Source: Catenulispora sp. GP43
GTDB lineage: Bacteria > Actinomycetota > Actinomycetes > Streptomycetales > Catenulisporaceae
Direction of reading: 5' to 3'
Length of the DNA: 64,000 bases
NCBI RefSeq assembly: GCF_041260665.1
Contig: NZ_JBGCCT010000037.1
Coordinates: 1 to 64,000, forward strand
The position numbers were made by a program, and so were the translations under genes. Below the pieces are notes generated by a model. The model saw nothing but the letters and a program-made list of their open reading frames with translations, did not search any database and was not told where the DNA came from. Below are positions 10,901-18,243 of this stretch, in pieces (the first letter of the stretch is position 1; every line of letters starts with the position of its first letter).

Positions 10901-11215
10901 GGAAGTCAGCTTGGTCGGCTGCACCTGGTGGCCGCCTACCATCAGGCTGACCAGTGAGGCGGTGCCGTGCCCGGTGGCGAGGTAGTTCGTCCCGGTCCGA
11001 TTGTCGGTCAAGGCGGTGACCTGCCCGGTGCTGCTGAGGCCCAGATGGAGGTAGCCGGCGTCGACCACGTATCCCCCGGAGCCGTCATGTCCGATGGCTC
11101 CAGGTCGGGACTCGGCGCCAAAGGCGAAAGTCCCGGTCGCTGCCAACGCCGCGGTCAACACGGCCGTCACAGCGACTCTGAATCTCGTTCTGTACGATCT
11201 TGGTGCAGGTACCAT
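7937..11215 (-). CDS. large secreted multi-domain protein, putative glycoside hydrolase
   Basis: 1092 residues, with ATG 11215 preceded by aggagaggaag. It has a Sec signal peptide (positively charged start, then VAVTAVLTAALAATGTFAFGA). Residues about 40-700 form a catalytic-type region I cannot assign to a GH family; it has TIM-barrel-like segments (INVVYSLPNAEGPW, GVQVGTHTLSDFVDLNDP, VRAMSFDGLESAS), and the Asp and Glu in SFDGLE are plausible active-site residues. A putative Ig domain follows at about 718-800 (SLPAGLTLNPDTGGITGVP), then a NEW3/alpha-galactosidase-associated domain at about 806-905 and a C-terminal beta-sandwich from about 913. It is last in the run of sugar-uptake genes, so it probably releases the transported sugar outside the cell. 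The substrate is unknown. Confidence 0.82.
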   Translation of the reverse strand: MVPAPRSYRTRFRVAVTAVLTAALAATGTFAFGAESRPGAIGHDGSGGYVVDAGYLHLGLSSTGQVTALTDNRTGTNYLATGHGTASLVSLMVGGHQVQPTKLTSRANNTLRFTGTGGLEIDVAVQNKTTYSTLTVTKAVAPSGGDLQTLLWGPLPTTITQTLGEAVGIVRDNGFAVGMKPLTDGTEGGWPREEVNTPIGWQNEVASDPSNLQVSPNGLEEWSVGARTPWGTLLRAFTFDYTKQRYRQASYNGGPNYPTPEGPLPGNQGSVVGSSIALFGTTPDMAPTVLSAVAANQGLPYPTINGQWQKTAQATSQSFLVLSDLNTGNVDQAAAYAKAAGINVVYSLPNAEGPWQSAGHYQFDSAFGGSDSAAKALVSKANADGVQVGTHTLSDFVDLNDPYVTPVPSADLGRGLSATLVQSLSAGSTTAYLTSCAPLADGVAGRMLLVDNEFFSYASSSMVNGQCVVTGLGRGGWGSKAADHASGATASRVLENEYGGALGDLNIINAIASRFADMWNTTGVRAMSFDGLESASQAGWGPYGMASLVNGTYRQQSSHDGFISETSRMGSNVWDGLSRASWGEVGSTSMNQVFINNAYYQANYLPGMLGWISLNDSLQTVEDDLARGAGLNAGAGFQTSVSALNSGSQTSALLDAAKQWETARNLGAFTADERAQMRNQATHWHLSVITPGRVWSLQQLDGSGNPVGSAQAVTAPTPAFTATGLPAVVAGKLYEAWVATNSPETVRYAVTRGSLPAGLTLNPDTGGITGVPKSSKNATFTITGKGGPGVADASGTFTTGTVGVAPSVALTAGSGYVTQGGSATMTASVTNPGATTMTGVTATLKLPSGWTTPATTATVGAIAAGATATASWIANVPANAGTGDQTSSVSVSYPSSPGDSEATLALPVAFPSLAATFDNVGVSDDSTPSPGDFDGYGNSYSKQALSAAGVNSGATLTYNQTSFTWPSAAAGANDNTIADGQIIPVSGTGASLAFLGADIGGSSGPVTVYYTDGTTSTSSLGFPNWLSDTPTQFGAQPVITTTYRNTQSGPANQGNQYNVYYNSVPLTPGKTVSGVQLPQNPSIHVFAMGVGS

Positions 11216-11267
11216 GGTGCTTCCTCTCCTTGGTGAGTAGCGCGCGACGCCCGGTAACCTCGCGTCC

Positions 11268-12581
11268 TTACATCTCGATCACCGTCCTGTTCTTGCGGGC
11301 GCGCTCGGCGGCGAACACGACGCGGTGGCTGGCGAGGCTGGTCTCGATGCCGGAGACGATCAGCTCGGGGCGCCCCCGGTGCAGGGCGTCGAGGAACGCG
11401 TTGAACATCGCCTCGTCGCCGCCGGCATGCCCCTCAGCAGCTGAGGAACCGTCCAGAGACGTGTCGTAGACGGTGCGCGTCTCGGTGTGGAAGTCGTAGA
11501 TCTCGATGAACCGGCCGTCGCCGGTCAACTGGCCGCGGGTGCCGAAGACCTTGGTGTGGCGGTTCTCCAGCGGGGTGAACGCGGCCAGGGTGAAGGAGGC
11601 GGTGACGCCGTCGTCGAATTCCAGGTTCACCACCTGGTGATCCACAACGTCGTTATCGCTGTGGTAGACGCAGCGGCCGTAGGGGCCGTCGGCCAGCGCC
11701 GCGGTCACCCCTTCCTCCGACAGATCGCCTTCGGCCATGATCCGGGCGAAGTACTGCTTGGTGCCGCCGTTGCGCAGTCCTTCGCGATACAGCGTCGTGG
11801 CCGAGTACTGGCACGTGTGCTGCAGAGGGCAGGTGAGGCAGCGGTCGGTGGCTCCGGCCGGGGCCCGCTCGGGGCGGAAATGGGTCAGCGAGCCGAACGA
11901 GCTGACCCGGGCCACTGTCCGGCCCACGATGTCGGCGATCCAGTCGATGTCGTGGCAGGACTTGGCCAGCAGCAACGGGGAGGACTCGTCTTCCCGGCGC
12001 CAGTTGCCACGGACGAAGGAATGCGCGAAGTGGTAGTAGCCGACCGGCTCCAGGTGCTGGAGCGAGACGATGTCGCCGATCCCGCCATCGCGCAGGAGCT
12101 GCTTGAGCTTGACGGAATACGGTGTGTACCGCATGACATGCGCGACGGCCATGGCCGTGCCGTTGCGTCGCCCCGCCTCAGCGATCGTCTCGCAGTCGGC
12201 CTCGGTGGTGGCCATCGGCTTTTCCAGCAGGATCTGATAGCCGAGGTCCGCCAAGGCGATGGCGGCGGCGACATGCTCGGCGTCCGGAACCGCGATCACC
12301 GCCACGTCGGCGATGCGCGGTCCTTCGAGCAGGTCGCGCCAATGGCCGAAGGTGCGGTCGGGGGTGACTTGGTGCTTGGCGGCGAAGGCTTTGCGGACCA
12401 GGTCGCGTGGTTCGGCGACCGCGACCACACGCGCGATGCCCGGACGTTTCGCAGCGATGTCGGCATAGCCGGCGCCACGGGCTCCGGCCCCGAGGATCGC
12501 CAACGTCAGCGGACGGTCCAGGACCTCGCCCATTTCGCCGGTGACGAATGCGTCCGGTTCGATGCCGATGGTGGGGTTCAC
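11268..12581 (-). CDS. Gfo/Idh/MocA-family oxidoreductase
   Basis: 437 residues starting at GTG 12581, with ggag upstream. The N-terminal Rossmann fold shows the nucleotide-binding pattern GAGARGAGYADIA (about residues 32-44), followed by VVAVAEP and the family's EKPMATTEADC segment, where the Lys is usually catalytic. The C-terminal beta-sheet domain includes two CxxC pairs (CLTCPLQHTC) that could bind metal or form disulfides, an uncommon detail. Members oxidise or epimerise sugars and inositols with NAD(P). It is placed between the permeases and the secreted hydrolase, so it likely converts the imported sugar or derivative in the cytoplasm. Confidence 0.9.
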   Translation of the reverse strand: MNPTIGIEPDAFVTGEMGEVLDRPLTLAILGAGARGAGYADIAAKRPGIARVVAVAEPRDLVRKAFAAKHQVTPDRTFGHWRDLLEGPRIADVAVIAVPDAEHVAAAIALADLGYQILLEKPMATTEADCETIAEAGRRNGTAMAVAHVMRYTPYSVKLKQLLRDGGIGDIVSLQHLEPVGYYHFAHSFVRGNWRREDESSPLLLAKSCHDIDWIADIVGRTVARVSSFGSLTHFRPERAPAGATDRCLTCPLQHTCQYSATTLYREGLRNGGTKQYFARIMAEGDLSEEGVTAALADGPYGRCVYHSDNDVVDHQVVNLEFDDGVTASFTLAAFTPLENRHTKVFGTRGQLTGDGRFIEIYDFHTETRTVYDTSLDGSSAAEGHAGGDEAMFNAFLDALHRGRPELIVSGIETSLASHRVVFAAERARKNRTVIEM

Positions 12582-12666
12582 AAGCTGCTCCCATGATGGT
12601 GATGTGGTGCGTCAGGGCAGGACCGGTCAGGGAGGCAGCGGAAGCCGCGCAACGGTGCGAAGGCCG

Positions 12667-13518
12667 TCACCCCTTGGTCGCCCCTCCGGTGAGGCCCTTG
12701 ACGAAGTGCTTCTGGAAGGCCAGGTAGAACACAAGAATGGGCAAGGTGGCCAGGAACATGAGCGCGAAAACCGCGCCGAAATCGCTTTGGTGCTCGCCGA
12801 TCGCGCGGTAGATGCCGACCGTGACGGTCGTGCCGTTGGCCGGGCCCAGGATGATCAGCGGGTTGAGGAAGTCGTTCCAGATCCACACACCCAGGAAGAT
12901 CAGAACACTGGCCGAGGCCGGCCGCAGCAGCGGGAACACCACCGTCCAGAAAGTCCGGAAGCGTCCAGAGCCGTCCAAGGCCGCGGCCTCCTCCAGCTCG
13001 ATCGGAATGGACTTCACGAATCCGGTGAAGACGAACACCCCGAACGGCACGTAGTAGCCGACGTCGACCAGCACCAGTCCGGGAATCGTGGTCATCAAAC
13101 CCAACGAGCGCAGAACCTCGGTGACCGGCTCCAGGATGACCGGCGGCGGGATCATCAACCCGCACAACAACACCGCCAGCGTCGCCTTGGCCCATCGGCT
13201 GTGGGAACGTGCCAGGTAGTGGCCGAGCATCGCCGAGACCACGGTCAGGACCGTGATGGACAAAGCGGTGACCTCGACGCTGTTGATCAGGCCGTACCAG
13301 AACAGGCGGTCCGGGCGGGAGAGGACTTGGTGGATCGAGGCCAGCGTCGGCGGGACGGGCAGGCTCACCGGGTGAGCGGTGATGTCCTGGCCGCGTTTGA
13401 AGACGTTGACGACGACGATGTAGAGCGGCAGGAAGAACACGGCGGTCACGAAGCTCGCGGCAATGGGTCGGAGCCACGACGACGTACGCGGCGTTCGCAT
13501 GATGCCCGGGACTGTCAC
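12667..13518 (-). CDS. carbohydrate ABC transporter permease (MalG-type)
   Basis: 283 residues with about six membrane helices (first IAASFVTAVFFLPLYIVVV). The cytoplasmic EAA loop that docks with the ATPase is present as ELEEAAALDGSGRFRTFWTV. I chose GTG 13518 because it overlaps the TGA of the upstream permease (GTGA, 13515-13518), which implies translational coupling; an ATG at 13500 is the alternative. It pairs with the adjacent permease. No ATPase gene is in the window, so a shared MsiK-like ATPase probably energises the system, as is usual in actinomycetes. Confidence 0.92.
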   Translation of the reverse strand: MTVPGIMRTPRTSSWLRPIAASFVTAVFFLPLYIVVVNVFKRGQDITAHPVSLPVPPTLASIHQVLSRPDRLFWYGLINSVEVTALSITVLTVVSAMLGHYLARSHSRWAKATLAVLLCGLMIPPPVILEPVTEVLRSLGLMTTIPGLVLVDVGYYVPFGVFVFTGFVKSIPIELEEAAALDGSGRFRTFWTVVFPLLRPASASVLIFLGVWIWNDFLNPLIILGPANGTTVTVGIYRAIGEHQSDFGAVFALMFLATLPILVFYLAFQKHFVKGLTGGATKG

Positions 13519-14486
13519 AGCGTCACCTCCCGCCGCTGCAGGATGCGCAGGGCGACGACCGATATCACCGCGATGATCACCAGCATCGAGGTGGCCATGG
13601 CCGCGCCGTAGCCGATGTGGTTGCCGGTGAATGTGGTCTGCACGACCTGGAAGGCGATGGTGGAGGTGGTGCCGTTGCCGGGGCCGCCGTTGGTGATCAC
13701 CTGGATCTGGTCGTAGGCCTTGAAACCGGTGATCAGCAGCATGACGGTGTTGATGGTCACGGCGGGGGCCAGCATCGGCCAGGTGACGTGCCGGAACCGG
13801 GCCCACCGGCTGGCGCCGTCCATCTCGGCGGCCTCCAACAACTCGGGGGGAACGCCGGCCAGGCCGGCCAGGTAGACCACGACACAGAACCCCAGGACCT
13901 GCCAGGTGATGATGAACGCCACCGAGTAAAGCGCGAGATTCGGATCGGACAGCCAGCCGGGCGGATGGGCTACGCCCAAACTGTGGAGGGCGGAGTCCAG
14001 CATCCCGTCATCGGACAGGATCGCCTCCCAGATCACCGAGACCACTACCGACGACAGGATGACCGGGGTGAAGAAGACACTGCGCAACGCGTTGTAAAAG
14101 CGACCCCGCCGATCCAGCATTTGTGCGATGGCCAGACCCAGGACATTCGCCGCGACGGTCACGATGAGGGTGAGGATCACCGTGTTCTTCAACGCGCCGG
14201 TGAAGTCGGCGTCGCCGAAAAGCCTGGTGTAGTTCCGCAGACCGACCCACTTCGTCGGCGGGTTGGCGGGATTCTCGTTGGTGAAGCCCGTCCGAACCGT
14301 CATCGCGATCGGGATCAGGACGAAGACCAGGAAGACAACCAGCCCCGGCGCGCCGAAGGTCAGAAAATGCAGTACCCCGGACAACCCTCTGGAAGGTCGC
14401 TGTCTGCCCGGCGGGGACCGGCGGTCCGCCACACCCCGCTGTGTTCGGATGCCGACGCCATCATGCGGCAGGATCGTCGCAGCCAT
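13515..14486 (-). CDS. carbohydrate ABC transporter permease (MalF-type)
   Basis: 323 residues; ATG 14486 has ggaagag about 9 bases upstream. A charged N-terminal tail of about 40 residues leads into six or so membrane helices (GAPGLVVFLVFVLIPIAMTV first). The EAA loop reads LLEAAEMDGASRWARFRHVT. It lies 137 bases downstream of the binding-protein gene and overlaps the next permease by four bases, so the three genes form one transcription unit. Role: the inner-membrane channel half for an oligosaccharide or sugar, partnered with the product of 12667-13518. Confidence 0.93.
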   Translation of the reverse strand: MAATILPHDGVGIRTQRGVADRRSPPGRQRPSRGLSGVLHFLTFGAPGLVVFLVFVLIPIAMTVRTGFTNENPANPPTKWVGLRNYTRLFGDADFTGALKNTVILTLIVTVAANVLGLAIAQMLDRRGRFYNALRSVFFTPVILSSVVVSVIWEAILSDDGMLDSALHSLGVAHPPGWLSDPNLALYSVAFIITWQVLGFCVVVYLAGLAGVPPELLEAAEMDGASRWARFRHVTWPMLAPAVTINTVMLLITGFKAYDQIQVITNGGPGNGTTSTIAFQVVQTTFTGNHIGYGAAMATSMLVIIAVISVVALRILQRREVTL

Positions 14487-14623
14487 TGTTCGTCTCTTCC
14501 TGTGCGGACCGGTCGTCAATGGAGCTGACCGGCTCTCTTCGAGCTGTCGGCGGTTTCCGACGGGTTCGGGATGTGCGGACCTGGCGGGATCGGATGACCA
14601 AGCCCGCTCCCGCCGGCCGACGG

Positions 14624-15928
14624 CTACTGGCTCGCCTTGGCCCACTCGTCGTCCAGGAACGACGCGAACTGATCGGCGTTCTTCTTGCCGTCGATCAGAT
14701 CGGCGACACCCGCCGCGGCCTTGTCCGCCACGCCCGCGGGCATGGAGCCGTCCCCGGTCTCGATCGAGAAGGCGTTCACGATCGCGTTCTGCTTCACCGC
14801 CTGCTGGTACAGGTTCAAGGTCTCGGTGTAGACCGGGCCCATGCCGGTCGGTGCGGTGTAGTCCTTCAGCGCGATGATCGACCCGTCGGTCTTGACGCTG
14901 GCGTCGAGCGAGGTCTTGTCGAGCATGAACGCCAGCGCCCACTTCTTGGCCAGATCCACGTTCGGTGCCTTCGACGACACGCTCATACCGCCACCGGTGT
15001 AGGCCGGGACCACGAGCGAGCCGTCGTCGGACGGCCAGGCGAAGACACCGACATCGAACGACGGCGGCTTGGCGTCGGCGGAGGCCGCGAACCACGAGCC
15101 CATCGGGTACATCGCGCCCTTGTTGTCGCGGAACGCCTGCTCGTCGTCGGCGTAGGAACGGGACAACCCGGCGGTGTCGATGTAGCCGTCCTTGGCCAGG
15201 TCGCTGACCTTCTGCGCGGCCTTGGTGAACGCCGGATCCGTGAACTTCACCTTGCCCGCGGCTTTCTGGGCCAGCCAGTCCGGAGTCTGCTTGTAGGTGT
15301 CAGTGGCCACCGCGCCGATCAGCGGATACATGTCGGCCCAGGTGTCCTTGCCACCGCCGCCGACCACGAAGGGGTTGATGCCCTTGGCCTTCAGCTTCGC
15401 GCTGTCGTCCAGCAGGTCCTGATACGTCTTCGGCGGCGCGGTGATACCGGCGTCGGCGAAGTCCTTCTTGTTGTAGTACACGAACGGTGTGGGCTGTGTG
15501 TCGTACGGCAGCTGGTAGATCTTGCCGCCGATCGGGTTCGAGTGCGGCGAGATGAAATCCGACAGCTCCGCATCCGTCCACGGCGCCAGCTGCCCGGCCT
15601 GAGCGAAGCCGTTCGGCGACACCGCGATCATGATGTCCGGCAGCTGGCCGGACGCCGCGAGCTGCTTGGCGTACCCGGCCCGGTCCGCGCTCGGGGCGAC
15701 CAGCTTCTTGATGGTGACGCCGGGGACCTTCGCCGACGCCCTGGAGATCGCGTCGTCCCAGTACTTCGCCGTGAGGTTGGGCGTCTCGAAGGTCAGGAAC
15801 GTCAGCGTGACGCTTCCCTTGGCGCCGCCTGACTGGGCGGACCCGCCGCCCCCGCCGCCGGCCGCGCAGCCGGACAACACAAGCGCCGCCACTGCACCGA
15901 TCGAGACCACTATCGCCTTCTTACGCAC
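14624..15928 (-). CDS. sugar ABC transporter substrate-binding lipoprotein
   Basis: 434 residues starting at GTG 15928, with ggaagga upstream; the longer frame back to 16066 lacks a good site. A lipoprotein signal peptide ends in the lipobox VLSGC with Cys at about residue 21, followed by a glycine/serine linker. The body is a type-1 extracellular solute-binding fold (TLTFLTFETPNLTAKYWDDA, YDTQPTPFVYYNKKDF, AMYPMGSWFA). It captures the sugar outside the membrane for the two permeases just downstream. Transcription presumably starts in the 166-bp divergent region shared with the ROK repressor. Confidence 0.93.
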   Translation of the reverse strand: MRKKAIVVSIGAVAALVLSGCAAGGGGGGSAQSGGAKGSVTLTFLTFETPNLTAKYWDDAISRASAKVPGVTIKKLVAPSADRAGYAKQLAASGQLPDIMIAVSPNGFAQAGQLAPWTDAELSDFISPHSNPIGGKIYQLPYDTQPTPFVYYNKKDFADAGITAPPKTYQDLLDDSAKLKAKGINPFVVGGGGKDTWADMYPLIGAVATDTYKQTPDWLAQKAAGKVKFTDPAFTKAAQKVSDLAKDGYIDTAGLSRSYADDEQAFRDNKGAMYPMGSWFAASADAKPPSFDVGVFAWPSDDGSLVVPAYTGGGMSVSSKAPNVDLAKKWALAFMLDKTSLDASVKTDGSIIALKDYTAPTGMGPVYTETLNLYQQAVKQNAIVNAFSIETGDGSMPAGVADKAAAGVADLIDGKKNADQFASFLDDEWAKASQ

Positions 15929-16016
15929 GGTGTTCCTTCCCAGCCCGTCGCCGGGCCTGAGTTCGTCGTCGAGGGATGCCTTGCACACGCGGCGGGTGTC
16001 ACCCGGCTGCGGATTT

Positions 16017-16035
16017 TTTGAGTCACTGACTGAAA
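16017..16035. promoter_or_regulatory. palindromic operator candidate in the divergent intergenic region
   Basis: The sequence TTTgAGTCAcTGACTgAAA is symmetrical apart from its centre and the two flanking g bases, and is AT-rich against its surroundings. It lies between the start of the sugar-binding protein gene (15928, minus) and the ROK regulator (16095, plus), where an autoregulating ROK repressor would bind. Specific -10/-35 boxes cannot be fixed with confidence. Confidence 0.5.
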
Positions 16036-16094
16036 TAATGCGGTAGGGTGAGTGTCCAAGGGCCACGGAACGTTGTCAAGAGAGTGGTGGGTCA

Positions 16095-17237
16095 GTGGTG
16101 AGACCATCGGGCGGCGACCGATCGCTGCTCCAGAAGATCAACACCGTGGCGGTGCTGCGGGCCCTGCACGGTGCCGAGCGGCTGACGTTGCGCGATCTCG
16201 CAGCCGCAGCCGGCGTCTCGCGCAACACCGCCGAGGATGCCGCGACCGCGCTGGTCGAGACCGGGGTCGCCGAGGAGGTCCGACCCGAGGTCAACGACCA
16301 GCGTCGCGTCGGCCGTCCGGCCAAGGTCTACCGGTTCCGCGCCGACTTCGGCTGTGTACTGGGTGTCGACCTCGCCGTTCACGAAGTCAACGTGCTCGCC
16401 ACCAACCTACGCGGCATCGAACGCGCCCGGTTCAGCCAGCCCTTGGATCCGCGCGCCTCGGCCGACGATCGCGTCGTAGCAGCCCGTGAGGCGCTGCTCT
16501 CAACGATGCACACTGGAGGAATCCGTCCATCCGACGTCCTGGCGATCGGCGTCGCCACGACCGGCATCGTCGATCGCACCGGACGCGTCGTCCACAGCAC
16601 CCGACTCCCCCAGATCCAGGGCCGCAATCTCGCCGAAGACCTGGCGGTGGTTCCCGGCATGCCGGTGCTCGTCGGAAACGACGCCCGGCTGTTCACCCTG
16701 GCCGAACGCTGGCTCGGCACGGCCCGCGGCACCGACGACTTCGTCCACATCGTCGCCGGCCGCCACATCACCGCCAGCGTCTTCCTCAACGGACGGCTGC
16801 TGACCGGCACCAACGGCGCCGCCGGCGAGATCGGCATACTGCCTGAGTCCCGCTGGGACACCGCACTCCAGGCGATGGCGGCCTGGCCACACGGCCGGGA
16901 GGCCACCGCCGCCGCGGCGGCGGCGGGCGACACCGACGCACAGGCCCGCATCGACGAACTCGCCGACCACCTGGCGACCGGCATCGCAGCCGTCGTACTC
17001 TCCGTCGACCCCGAATGCGTCATCCTCGCCGGTGGCCTCAGCCGCGCCGGCCAGACCCTCTTGTCTCCGCTCCAGCGCCACCTCGACGCCAAGATCCTCT
17101 TTCCCGTCCCGATCCACGTTTCGACGCTCGACCACGACGCGGTCTCGCTCGGCGCCGTGCGCCTGGCGCTCGACCACGTCGAGAGCACCTTGTTCGACAC
17201 CGAGTCCGTGCGCCTGGCCTCCGCGCTCACGACCTGA
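16095..17237 (+). CDS. ROK-family transcriptional regulator
   Basis: 380 residues starting GTG at 16095 (VVRPSGGD). Residues about 10-70 form a winged helix-turn-helix (LTLRDLAAAAGVSRNTAED). From about 95 there is a ROK/ASKHA fold: VLGVDLAVHEVNVLATN (phosphate-1 region), VLVGNDARLFTLAE, and the loop GTNGAAGEIGIL. The zinc-binding Cys cluster of classical ROK kinases is not evident, which is common in ROK-type regulators that no longer phosphorylate sugar. It is divergent from the sugar uptake and degradation genes, so it most likely represses them until the sugar binds. Confidence 0.92.
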   Translation: MVRPSGGDRSLLQKINTVAVLRALHGAERLTLRDLAAAAGVSRNTAEDAATALVETGVAEEVRPEVNDQRRVGRPAKVYRFRADFGCVLGVDLAVHEVNVLATNLRGIERARFSQPLDPRASADDRVVAAREALLSTMHTGGIRPSDVLAIGVATTGIVDRTGRVVHSTRLPQIQGRNLAEDLAVVPGMPVLVGNDARLFTLAERWLGTARGTDDFVHIVAGRHITASVFLNGRLLTGTNGAAGEIGILPESRWDTALQAMAAWPHGREATAAAAAAGDTDAQARIDELADHLATGIAAVVLSVDPECVILAGGLSRAGQTLLSPLQRHLDAKILFPVPIHVSTLDHDAVSLGAVRLALDHVESTLFDTESVRLASALTT

Positions 17238-17381
17238 GCCGAGGGCACCGACGCACGCCACCGGCTCTCCCTGGCGAAACGGCGGTGGTCCCTGCCTCTC
17301 GAACCTGACGCCGGCGTCGCAGACTCTTGCGCCAGGCGGAGGTAGTGCGGGGGCGTTCGAGCGTAGAGACGGCTGGGGCCA

Positions 17382-17472
17382 GTTTCTCTCCGCAGATGCG
17401 GGGCTGATCCCGACTGGCGCGAGGTCTTGGCCGCCCACGTGGTGTGCTCCCCGCGCGTGCGGGGCTGATCCC
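17382..17472. CRISPR. two-repeat CRISPR relic, type I-E-like spacing
   Basis: A 30-base unit at 17443-17472 (GTGCTCCCCGC then GCGGGGCTGATCCCG) is the actinobacterial type I-E repeat style with its short palindrome. A degenerate copy lies at 17382-17411, identical over the last 16 bases and differing at six earlier positions. The distance between copies is 61 bases, as expected for a 29-base repeat plus a 32-base spacer. There is no third unit 61 bases to either side, no leader and no cas gene in the window. The rest of 17238-17692 shows nothing else. Confidence 0.6.
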
Positions 17473-17692
17473 GAGTTGGAAGCCTTAAGGCTCGGGGAGC
17501 GATTGAGGTCGGGACGTGGCGGCCTGGCGGTTCGGCTCTGGGTTGATCAGCAGGTGTCGGGTTGGCGATGGCTAATTCGGTGCTGGTCTCGCGACGAGTG
17601 ACTCGGCGGTCGGAGCGGTCGGAGACCAGGCCCGCGATCGCGGCCTGGGTCTCGGCGAAGTCCTCACGGCGGCCGGTGTAGCGCTGCATCGG

Positions 17693-18159
<467 letters not shown>

Positions 18160-18243
18160 TAGGCGGGCTTGCGTGGAGGCGGTCAACCTGGCATCGAAGC
18201 TGGTGCTGTGTTCTCGGCGAAGGCTCGGGCATGATGGCAGGTT

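Noticed and set aside
9539-10957. A 472-codon plus-strand frame inside the large hydrolase gene
   Set aside because: Antisense to a gene with clear signal peptide and domains; typical of long shadow frames in high-GC DNA.
16379-17689. A long minus-strand frame running from the ROK gene to 17689 (starts MQRYTGRREDF)
   Set aside because: Most of it is antisense to the ROK gene. The first 80 residues cover the CRISPR relic and show no recognisable domain.
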